Positions 15,112 to 22,262 of a DNA stretch of 25,084 bases are shown here, one piece after another; position 1 is the first letter of the stretch; each line of letters opens with the position of its first letter. A model generated the notes under the pieces. It ran no database searches, was not told the DNA's origin, and was given only the letters and a program-made list of their open reading frames with translations. Source of the DNA: Deltaproteobacteria bacterium (GTDB lineage Bacteria; Desulfobacterota; Binatia; UBA9968); assembly GCA_016183075.1 (NCBI GenBank), contig JACPFH010000167.1, positions 1 through 25,084 of the forward strand, in the 5' to 3' direction. The position numbers were made by a program, and so were the translations under genes.

Positions 15112-15921
15112 TCATGCGAAGTAGCATGCGGCCCAGTGATCCTCACCCTTCTTTTCCAGCGGCGGCTCAGCCTCAGCGCAAATCCCGGCAGCCTTGGGGC
15201 ACCGATCGCGGAATCGACACCCGCTCGGGAGCTCCAGCGGGCTCGGCACGACCCCGGGAATCGCCTCCAGCCGCTTCTTTTTCTTCCCGCCCAGTCCCGG
15301 CAGCGAATTTAGCAGTCCCACGGTATAGGGATGCAGAGGGCGCTCGAAGATCGATTTGGCGGTGGAGCGCTCGACAACCTTCCCCCCGTACATGATCGCC
15401 ACCTCATCGGCCTGCTCGGCGACCACGCCCAGGTCGTGGGTGATCAGCAAGAGGGCCATCCCGAGCTTTTCTTGCAGCTCGTTCATAAGGTCGAGAATTT
15501 GGGCCTGGATGGTGACATCGAGCGCGGTCGTCGGCTCATCGGAGATGAGCAGGCTGGGATTGCAAGACAAGGCCATTGCGATCATCACCCGCTGGCGCAT
15601 CCCGCCGCTCAGCTGGTGCGGATAGTCGTCGACGCGGGATTCGGGATCGGCGATCTTCACCAGGCGCAGCATTTCAATGGTCTTGTCCCGGGTCTCCTTT
15701 TTCGCCAGTCCGATTTTTCCCTTGACGATCTTTCCCGGCGGCGAGGGAACCAAGCGTAGGATCGAGAGCGCGGTGACGCTTTTGCCGCAACCGGACTCGC
15801 CGACCAGCCCTAAGGTCCTCCCCTCTTCGATGTCAAAGCTCACCCCGTCGACCGCTTTTAGCTCCCCCTCGAGGGTGAAAAAAGAAGTGCGGAGGTCTCG
15901 GACCTCGATCAGCGAACCCAT
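15112..15921 (-). CDS. Peptide ABC transporter ATP-binding protein (OppD/DppD type) lacking its Q-loop segment
   Basis: This is a 269-residue ATPase from ATG 15921 (MGSLIEVRDLRT); the open frame upstream of that ATG is not protein-like. Walker A GESGCGKS (41-48), signature LSGGMRQR (104-111), Walker B LLISDEP (124-130), switch His162 and the C-terminal Cys235, Cys241, Cys248 and Cys266 are present. Relatives are about 320-330 residues. Here the sequence passes directly from PPGKIVKGKI (61-70) to GLAKKETRDK (71-80). The roughly 50 residues expected between them, with the Q-loop (FQEP.TSLNP) and part of the helical domain, are missing. The frame is preserved, so the loss is a clean deletion or an assembly collapse. 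A Q-loop couples ATP hydrolysis to the permease and its lobe contacts it, so this subunit should be impaired. No Shine-Dalgarno is obvious. Confidence 0.9.
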   Translation of the reverse strand: MGSLIEVRDLRTSFFTLEGELKAVDGVSFDIEEGRTLGLVGESGCGKSVTALSILRLVPSPPGKIVKGKIGLAKKETRDKTIEMLRLVKIADPESRVDDYPHQLSGGMRQRVMIAMALSCNPSLLISDEPTTALDVTIQAQILDLMNELQEKLGMALLLITHDLGVVAEQADEVAIMYGGKVVERSTAKSIFERPLHPYTVGLLNSLPGLGGKKKKRLEAIPGVVPSPLELPSGCRFRDRCPKAAGICAEAEPPLEKKGEDHWAACYFA

Positions 15922-16021
15922 AAATCCAATATCAGTCTCATTGCAGAAGGCAAATTGCAACCCGCAAAAGCAAGAATCGAGCTGATCCAACGCACCGGCG
16001 ATTTACATTTTGCCTTGCCCG

Positions 16022-16864
16022 TCATCGCATCCCCCTAAGGCGCGGGTCCAGCGCGTCGCGCAATCCCTCGCCCAGAAGGTTGTAAGACAAAACCGTAAGC
16101 AGAATGGCCAGCCCGGGAAACAGCGAAAGCCACCAGGCAATCTGGATATTATCCTTACCCGAAGTAAGGATATTGCCCCAGCTCGGAGTGGGAGGCTGCA
16201 CGCCAATGCCAAGAAAGCTGAGCGCCGACTCCGTGAGAATCGCCCCCGCCACGCCCAGGATAGCCGCAACCATAACCGGAGTCAGGCTGTTAGGCAAGAT
16301 GTGGCGCGCGATAATTCGGAGATTGCCCACACCCAGGGCGCGGGCCGACTGGACGAAGTCCCTCTCTTTCAAGCTTAAGAACTCGGCCCGAACGAGCCGG
16401 CACACCCCCATCCATCCGGTCAGGCCGATGATCGCCATGATGGTCCCTATATTCGGCTCCAAGAAGGCGATGACGGCCAGAATCAAGAAGAACGTGGGAA
16501 AGCACAGCATAACGTCAACGAACCGCATGATCAGGCCGTCTACCCATCCCCCATAGTAACCTCCTATCGAACCCAGCAGGGTGCCGATAACGATAGCGAT
16601 CCCAACCGAGACGAATCCCACCCACAGGGAAATTCGGGCGCCGTAGACAACGCGGCTCAGCACATCTCGTCCCAGCTCATCGGTACCGAAGGGATGCGCG
16701 AAGCTGGGAACCTCCAGGACGGCATCCGCATCGATCGCATAAGGATCGGGGATAGGGAGGAGCGTCGCCGAAACCGCCACGGCAAATAGAAAGACCACCA
16801 CACAGCCGCCGAACAGTGTGAGCGGGTTTCGCCGTAGCGCTCCCCAGACCGATCCCCAGATCAT
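16022..16864 (-). CDS. Peptide ABC transporter permease (OppC/DppC type)
   Basis: A 280-residue inner-membrane permease starting at ATG 16864 (MIWGSVWGALRRNP). This start overlaps the stop of the OppB-type gene in an ATGA (16861-16864); the much longer upstream frame is the shadow of that gene. A first helix (LTLFGGCVVVFLFAVAVSA) is followed by the OppC-type periplasmic segment HPFGTDELGRDVLSRVVYGA and five further helices. The cytoplasmic EAA-type loop that docks the ATPases is visible as RDFVQSARALGVGNLRIIARHILPN, centred near residue 200. The C-terminus DPRLRGMR is also typical. It forms the translocation pore with the OppB-type subunit. A 100-base gap separates it from the Q-loop-less ATPase downstream; the sequence in that gap shows nothing I can name. 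Confidence 0.95.
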   Translation of the reverse strand: MIWGSVWGALRRNPLTLFGGCVVVFLFAVAVSATLLPIPDPYAIDADAVLEVPSFAHPFGTDELGRDVLSRVVYGARISLWVGFVSVGIAIVIGTLLGSIGGYYGGWVDGLIMRFVDVMLCFPTFFLILAVIAFLEPNIGTIMAIIGLTGWMGVCRLVRAEFLSLKERDFVQSARALGVGNLRIIARHILPNSLTPVMVAAILGVAGAILTESALSFLGIGVQPPTPSWGNILTSGKDNIQIAWWLSLFPGLAILLTVLSYNLLGEGLRDALDPRLRGMR

Positions 16865-17844
16865 CCCGCCCCTCCGCGACGAATGCGCGGGTCCACGATG
16901 GCATAGGAGACGTCGGCCAGCAGGTTGCCCAGGAGGGTAAGAAAGGCGCCGATCGTCAATATTCCCATCACCAGAGGATAGTCCCGGCTCATCACGCCCG
17001 TGAAAAAGAGCCGGCCCATACCGGGAATGCCGAAGATCTGCTCGAAAATGACCGAGCCGCCGATCAGGCCCGGCACGGACAATCCCAGGATCGTCACCAC
17101 CGGCAGGAGCGCGTTGCGCAGCGCGTGTTTGTAGATGACCTCCGCCTCCGAGAGACCCTTGGAGCGCGCCGCGGTAATGTACTCCTGGCGCATCACCTCC
17201 AGCATGCTTCCCCGCATGTAACGGGAAAGGCCCGCCAAACCGCTGAACGCCGAAAGCAATACAGGCAGGATCAGGTGGGAGACAAGATCCCACATCTTAC
17301 CCGCAAGCGAGAGCTGCGGATAGTCGAGGGAACTCAGCCCCGAGATCGGCAGCCATTCCAGCTGAACGGAAAAGAGGATGAGGGTAAGGAGCGCCAGCCA
17401 GAAAGTAGGGATCGCAAAGCCGATGTAGACAAAGACCGTAAGAACCTTGTCAAACGTCGAGTACAGGTGGGACGCCGAATAGGCGCCGATCGGGACGGCC
17501 ACCAGAAAAATCAAGAGCAGGGACAACACGTTGATCGTGATCGTGATCGGCAGGGCTTCCTTTATCTTGTCCATCACCGCTCGACGATCCGCCGAGAACG
17601 AGACACCGAAGTCGAGCGCCAAAAACCGCCTGAGCCACTGCCAGTAGCGCTCGTGCAGGGGCTTGTCCAGTCCGTAGTAAGTGATCAATCTCTGCTTAGC
17701 CTCCGCGGTCATCTTCGGATTGAGATCGGCCAGGACGTCGATGGGGCTTCCGGGAGCCAGGTGAATGACCAGGAAAGAGACCAGCGTAATGCCGAACAGG
17801 AGCGGGATTAGGGTGAGTGTCCTACGAGCCAGGTAACTCAGCAT
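16861..17844 (-). CDS. Peptide ABC transporter permease (OppB/DppB type)
   Basis: A 327-residue inner-membrane permease of the OppB/DppB family. It begins MLSYLARRTLTLIPLLFGIT, the standard first helix, followed by the conserved HLAPGSP and a periplasmic region (GLDKPLHERYWQWL, LDFGVSF). The cytoplasmic EAA-type loop reads EYITAARSKGLSEAEVIYKHALRN, followed by the typical EQIFGIPGMGRLF and the terminal DPRIR. About six membrane helices are present. It pairs with the OppC-type permease, whose start overlaps its stop by four bases. The 78-base gap to the substrate-binding protein upstream contains a short repeated TTGCGGA and no promoter that I can support, so the two genes are probably on one mRNA. 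Confidence 0.95.
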   Translation of the reverse strand: MLSYLARRTLTLIPLLFGITLVSFLVIHLAPGSPIDVLADLNPKMTAEAKQRLITYYGLDKPLHERYWQWLRRFLALDFGVSFSADRRAVMDKIKEALPITITINVLSLLLIFLVAVPIGAYSASHLYSTFDKVLTVFVYIGFAIPTFWLALLTLILFSVQLEWLPISGLSSLDYPQLSLAGKMWDLVSHLILPVLLSAFSGLAGLSRYMRGSMLEVMRQEYITAARSKGLSEAEVIYKHALRNALLPVVTILGLSVPGLIGGSVIFEQIFGIPGMGRLFFTGVMSRDYPLVMGILTIGAFLTLLGNLLADVSYAIVDPRIRRGGAG

Positions 17845-17922
17845 GATCGCATCACCGCAAAACCCGAATCGCAGAGCAAAAGAGCTCCAGTCTTACATTC
17901 CGCAATCCGCAATTCCCGACCG

Positions 17923-19593
17923 TCACGGCAACAGCGCCACCCGGCCATACTTTTGCGATTCTTTCGGCACATACCAGCGGTGAAAGTTGTAGCTGATCCC
18001 GAGCGGAGATGGCTCGATGCCATGAATCCGGGCATGAACAATAGGCAAGGCCTCGGGAACGTACAGGAACGCATAGGGTTGCTCCTCCGCCAAGATCTCC
18101 TGAAACCGGCCGTAAATCGCCTTGCGTTTTTCCTGCTCAAAGGTCCGCCGGCCCGCCTCCAAGAGTTCATCGACTTCGGGATTTTTGTAGGAGATGAAAT
18201 TCAATTCCTTTTTTCCGGTCTTGCTCGAGTGCCAGATATCGTACTGGTCGGGCTCGAAGCCGGTCGTCCAGCCCAGTATCGTCGCCTCGAAGTCTTTTTT
18301 GTCGATGAACTCGTTGATAAAAGCCGACCATTCAATGACGCGGATTTTTATTCGGATGCCGATTTTTTTTAACCGCTCCTGGATGATCACCGCGGTCCGG
18401 TGCCGCAGCGCGTTGCCCTCGTTGGTGATCACCGTGAACTCAAACGGCTGCCCGTCCTTGTCCAAAATCCCGTCGCTGTCGCGATCCGCCCACCCGGCCT
18501 CCTTGAGCAGGGCCAGCGCCTTGGCCGGGTCGTGAGGGTAATTTTTCACATTGGGGTTATAAAACCAAAGCCCGGGCTTGTACGGACCGGTGGCCGGCGC
18601 CCCCAGGCCCAAAAGCACGACCTTAATGATCTCGTCCTTGTCGATCGCGTAGGTAAGCGCCTGGCGCACGCGCTTGTCTTGAAATTTCGGCTCGAGCAGA
18701 TTGTAACCCAAATACGTGTAGGCATTGGCCAGGTAGCGGTACTTGCTAAAGTTGTCGCGAAAAAAAGGATCGTCGGTCTGGCGCTTGTATTGAATCGGGG
18801 TAAGCCCCATGAGATCCAGGCCCCCGGCCTTGAGCTCGAGGAACATCGTGGCCAGATCCGGGATAACTCGGATCACGTAGCGGTCGATAAACGGGCGCCC
18901 CTCGAAGTAATCCGGGTTCGCTTCCAGGATCACCCGGTCGCGACTGATCCATTCTTTGAAGCGATACGGCCCCGTGCCGATCGGCCTGCGCGCCAGGTCG
19001 CTCTTGGTAACGTCCTTCCCTTCCAGCAAATGCTTGGGCAAGACCACCAAATTGCCCCAACTGCTCAACGCCGGAGCGAACGGTTTTTCATAGGTGACGC
19101 GAAACGTGTAGTCATCGATGACTTCCGCCTTTTTCACCTGGCGGAAATCCTCCGCATAGGCCGTGGGTGTAGCTGGATTGATAATGGTTTGAAAGCCGAA
19201 CAGGACATCATGGGCCGTGAACGGATGGCGGTCATGCCAGCGAACGTTGCGGTGCAGCTTGAACGTGATTTGCAGGCCCCCCTGGCTCACCTCCCAAGAT
19301 TCCGCCAGGTCTCCAACCAGCCGGACATCCTTATCGTATTTAACCAGGCCATTGATGATCAGGCCGGCGATGTTGTGCGACGCGCTGTCGGAAGCCAGCA
19401 TGGGAATCAGGTTCGTTGCCTCGCCGATCGAGCCTTCGACCACCGTGTCACCATGCGCGGGCTCCAAGCCCACGGCCCCCGGCTTCGGATTTGGCGCGGG
19501 CGTCTCGGCACGTTGCCGCTCGCCGCAGCCAGAAAGATACAGGGATAGGGACAAAGATAGAGAGAAAAAAACAATCAGACCTCTGGCTCCCAT
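17923..19593 (-). CDS. Peptide ABC transporter substrate-binding lipoprotein (SBP family 5)
   Basis: A 556-residue extracytoplasmic solute-binding protein of family 5 (OppA/DppA type). The N-terminus is a lipoprotein signal ending in lipobox YLSGC, so Cys23 should be lipidated. The signal core is an unusual run of alternating Ser-Leu. The mature part has the family hallmarks: IGEATNLIPMLASDSASHNIAGLIINGLVKYD, then LAESWEVS, LRRNVRWHD-like sequence (LHRNVRWHD) with FTAHDVLFGFQTI, and GTGPYRFKEW. GGAGG lies about ten bases before ATG 19593, inside the end of the preceding gene, whose stop is only six bases away. This binds the importer to the TPR and DUF4292-like lipoprotein genes. The ligand (dipeptide, oligopeptide or other) cannot be told from sequence. 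Confidence 0.96.
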   Translation of the reverse strand: MGARGLIVFFSLSLSLSLYLSGCGERQRAETPAPNPKPGAVGLEPAHGDTVVEGSIGEATNLIPMLASDSASHNIAGLIINGLVKYDKDVRLVGDLAESWEVSQGGLQITFKLHRNVRWHDRHPFTAHDVLFGFQTIINPATPTAYAEDFRQVKKAEVIDDYTFRVTYEKPFAPALSSWGNLVVLPKHLLEGKDVTKSDLARRPIGTGPYRFKEWISRDRVILEANPDYFEGRPFIDRYVIRVIPDLATMFLELKAGGLDLMGLTPIQYKRQTDDPFFRDNFSKYRYLANAYTYLGYNLLEPKFQDKRVRQALTYAIDKDEIIKVVLLGLGAPATGPYKPGLWFYNPNVKNYPHDPAKALALLKEAGWADRDSDGILDKDGQPFEFTVITNEGNALRHRTAVIIQERLKKIGIRIKIRVIEWSAFINEFIDKKDFEATILGWTTGFEPDQYDIWHSSKTGKKELNFISYKNPEVDELLEAGRRTFEQEKRKAIYGRFQEILAEEQPYAFLYVPEALPIVHARIHGIEPSPLGISYNFHRWYVPKESQKYGRVALLP

Positions 19594-19599
19594 CGTGGC

Positions 19600-20427
19600 T
19601 TAGCCTCCGAGGGACTCCAATGGGAGTTCGCGCACATGCGGCGGTTTCTCCACAACAAACAGGGACTCGGGCAGAACCACGTTTAACTCCGGCTCTTGGT
19701 ACCGAAGCTCCACCTGGAGTTGCCGCATCGGCGCGGAGAAGGACAGCGTCATCGGAAACGGGACGCCGGATGTGACGGCAAAATCGGAAAAGCCGGCGCT
19801 GAACTCGATCTCGCCATTGCCATCGAAACGTTCCCATTTGAGCGGCAGGCCGCGGGTCGGATCGAAGGTAATCGTTTCCCGCCCGCCCCCTTCCCGCTGC
19901 CAGCTTAGGGAGCCCCCGTTGCCTTCCCAGCGCCCGCTCAAATCCACCGGAGGAAGACCCAACAGAAGCCGAGTCACCTCCTCCAACTCCAACGGAATTT
20001 GCGTGTAACGGGAGAGATTTTCCTTCGAGCTTCGGCCGCGATAGAAGAGTCTTTCCTGGGGGTGAAAGCCTACCACCTCATCGTTGGCCGCAGTAACGAT
20101 CAGGACAGCGCCGAGCTGCGAGAGCGTTTCCAAACGCAACCGATCGGGCCGACGAATAACAACGACCTCTTGAAACTTGCCCCGGCCACGCCAGCTCGAG
20201 TACTCCACAGTGGCAAGCGCTCGCAAAGACCGGAGCTGCTGCTCTCTCTGGAGAAGGTTTCGAACGAGTTCCCCGGGATCGAGAGCTTTCTGTGGGATCT
20301 GATCGGTGACCGCCGGGCTCCGGGAAGCAACCGGCGCGCAGCTCAAGACACCCAGCAAGATTGCCGTCCCGACGGCGGCACGGGAGCAAGACTGGCAGAA
20401 GAGCCCCTGCCAATCAAGCGCTCTCAA
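19600..20427 (-). CDS. DUF4292-like outer-membrane lipoprotein
   Basis: A 275-residue predicted lipoprotein. I place the start at TTG 20427, whose last two bases overlap the TPR gene's TGA (TTGA, 20424-20427), with GGAG about ten bases upstream. The longer frame upstream reads as antiparallel shadow of the TPR gene. The signal ILLGVLSC gives a lipidated Cys near residue 30. The mature part is beta-rich, of the DUF4292/LolB-like type: LRALATVEYSSWRGRGKFQEVVVIRRPDRL-type opening, then LGAVLIVTAANDE, LLLGLPPVDL and GLPLKWERF. LolB-like folds bind lipid or lipoprotein in the outer membrane; direct function here is unproven. TPR-plus-DUF4292 gene pairs are, to my knowledge, common in deltaproteobacteria. 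A following peptide importer is less expected. Confidence 0.8.
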   Translation of the reverse strand: MRALDWQGLFCQSCSRAAVGTAILLGVLSCAPVASRSPAVTDQIPQKALDPGELVRNLLQREQQLRSLRALATVEYSSWRGRGKFQEVVVIRRPDRLRLETLSQLGAVLIVTAANDEVVGFHPQERLFYRGRSSKENLSRYTQIPLELEEVTRLLLGLPPVDLSGRWEGNGGSLSWQREGGGRETITFDPTRGLPLKWERFDGNGEIEFSAGFSDFAVTSGVPFPMTLSFSAPMRQLQVELRYQEPELNVVLPESLFVVEKPPHVRELPLESLGG

Positions 20428-22169
20428 ATCTTTCTCTCCAAGAGCTGGATCTTCTCCCGGATCCGCTTGGACTGCTCCTCTTCCTTCGTCCTGACCAGCG
20501 CATCTTTGTAGCGCCCCAGAGCCCATTCCGGCTTGCCGATCTTAACATAGGCATCGGCAAGGTGCTCGATGATCGCCGGATCGTCACTGGCCAGCTCGAC
20601 CGCGCGTTCCAGTTCCTCGACGGCCCTGTGGTAATCCCCTTTTTGGTAGTAGACCCAGCCCAGACTGTCGATATAAAAACCGTCGTTGGGTTGAATTTTG
20701 AGCGCCCTTAAGATGAGATTTTCCGCTTCGTCGAGATGGATGCCCATCTCCGCCCACGTGTAGCCCAAGTAGTTCAAAGCAGCCGCGTTTTTCGGGTTCA
20801 GCTCGATCGCCTTTTTCATTTGCTCGATAGTTTTTTCTTTGTTCTTGTTCTCGTCATAGAGCGCGCCGAGCTGAAAGTGGGCCTGATCAGCTTTGGGATC
20901 CAACGCCACGACCCCTTCCATCACCTCAATGGCTTTCGGAATATCCTTGGCCTTGCGGTAAAGCGAGGCCAAAAGTGCCATGATTTCTATTTGGTTTTTC
21001 TTTTTCTCGAGCGCAACCTTGACCGCTGCGATCGCCTTGGAAAGATCGTTCCGCCGGTCATAGAGATAGGCCATCTGGATGCGCGCGTCGGCAAAATAGT
21101 CGCTCGCTTGCGCAATGCGCTCGAACTCCTCGATCGCCTTGGCATCGGCCTTCAACTCGACATAGGTCGATCCCAGGTAGTAGCGGACCCGATCGTTTTT
21201 CGGATCCGCCGCCAGGACCAGGTTAAACTCCATAGCCGCCCGCTCGAAATCACCCCTTTCGAAATATATGAGCCCGATGCGGGTGCGGGTCTCACGCGGG
21301 TCCGCTTCGATCGACTCCAGGCGTTGAAACTGCGACAGGGCCTCGTCGAGCTTGTTCTGGCCCACATAAAGCTCGCCCAGCCGCTTTGCCGCCCAGGCGC
21401 TTTGCGGATTGACCTGCAAAAGCTTTTTGTAGGTCTGAACGGCTTCTTCGCTCTTGCCCCCAAGCTCGTAGACCAACGCCAGATCCATCAGCACGGGCTC
21501 CGAATTCGGATTGATCTCCAGGGCCTTGCGGTAGCTTTCTTCGGCCGCCAGATAGCGCTGGCCCTTCGCCTGCAGGCGCCCGAGATAGAAATGCGCGAGC
21601 ATGGACTTGGGATTGAGGGCTAAAAGCCGCTCGAGATACTTGAGCGCTTTATCGTGATCCCCGAGCTTGAGCTCAAGCGCCCCGGCATAAAGCAGGGCGT
21701 CCTGGTTGTTGGGATCGATACCCAGGACATCATCGTACCGTTCGACGGCTCGCGCCTCCGACCCCGTCGCCGAGTACAACCCGGCCAGAAGCAAGCGGTT
21801 GTCGATCCCCTTGGGATCAAGCCGAACCGCCTCTTCCGCTTCTTGCAGGGAGCGCTTCAGATCTCCCTTTCGGAGATACAGAGTGGCGAGACGGACGCGC
21901 AAATAAGCATTGGCGGGATCGGCCTGAACGGCCGCCTCGTACTCCTGCAGAGCTTCGCTGAACTCGCCCTGACCCAAAAGGATCTGGCCTTTGAGAAAGT
22001 GGCCCAAAGCCTTTGCTTCTTGCGGGACGGGGACTTTTGGTTGCCCAACAAATGGCTGCGTGGGTTCCCAGGTGAGATCGCTCGGGGGTTCCTTCAGTTC
22101 AGGCGCCGTCACGGCGCAGGCGGAGAAGAGGAAAACTAGAGGCAACCAAAAAAAGCGGCCGGTGGCCAT
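20424..22169 (-). CDS. Large TPR-repeat lipoprotein
   Basis: A 581-residue lipoprotein starting at ATG 22169 (a GTG one codon upstream is possible). The signal MATGRFFWLPLVFLFSAC ends in lipobox FSAC, giving lipidated Cys18. After a proline-rich linker, residues from about 50 to the end are nearly unbroken tetratricopeptide repeats, roughly fifteen of the 34-residue type. Examples are FSEALQEYEAAVQADPANA, DKALKYLERLLALNPKSM and a last copy GKPEWALGRYKDALV. TPR superhelices bind other proteins, so this is probably an envelope assembly scaffold. It opens the minus-strand operon that continues into the DUF4292-like protein and the peptide importer. The Shine-Dalgarno is weak, and the nearest promoter-like elements lie only a few bases from the start, in the 90-base gap shared with ligA, so the leader may be very short. 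Confidence 0.92.
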   Translation of the reverse strand: MATGRFFWLPLVFLFSACAVTAPELKEPPSDLTWEPTQPFVGQPKVPVPQEAKALGHFLKGQILLGQGEFSEALQEYEAAVQADPANAYLRVRLATLYLRKGDLKRSLQEAEEAVRLDPKGIDNRLLLAGLYSATGSEARAVERYDDVLGIDPNNQDALLYAGALELKLGDHDKALKYLERLLALNPKSMLAHFYLGRLQAKGQRYLAAEESYRKALEINPNSEPVLMDLALVYELGGKSEEAVQTYKKLLQVNPQSAWAAKRLGELYVGQNKLDEALSQFQRLESIEADPRETRTRIGLIYFERGDFERAAMEFNLVLAADPKNDRVRYYLGSTYVELKADAKAIEEFERIAQASDYFADARIQMAYLYDRRNDLSKAIAAVKVALEKKKNQIEIMALLASLYRKAKDIPKAIEVMEGVVALDPKADQAHFQLGALYDENKNKEKTIEQMKKAIELNPKNAAALNYLGYTWAEMGIHLDEAENLILRALKIQPNDGFYIDSLGWVYYQKGDYHRAVEELERAVELASDDPAIIEHLADAYVKIGKPEWALGRYKDALVRTKEEEQSKRIREKIQLLERKI

Positions 22170-22262
22170 CACTTCAATTAGTTAACACACTCCCCCAGGG
22201 GGGTCAATCGGGGGCGGCGCTCCGCTTCTACCGCCCGGAGAATTGTGCTAGTTTTTTGACCG

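Noticed and set aside
16865..17293. Long N-terminal extension of the OppC-type permease
   Set aside because: Those residues are a shadow of the OppB-type gene in another frame. ATG 16864 gives the normal family length and a standard ATGA overlap.
22170..22210. Promoter for the TPR operon (minus strand TTGACC, 16-17 bases, TTAACT/TAACTA)
   Set aside because: The -10 match is poor and the start would fall almost on the initiation codon. Possible as a near-leaderless promoter but not strong enough to annotate.
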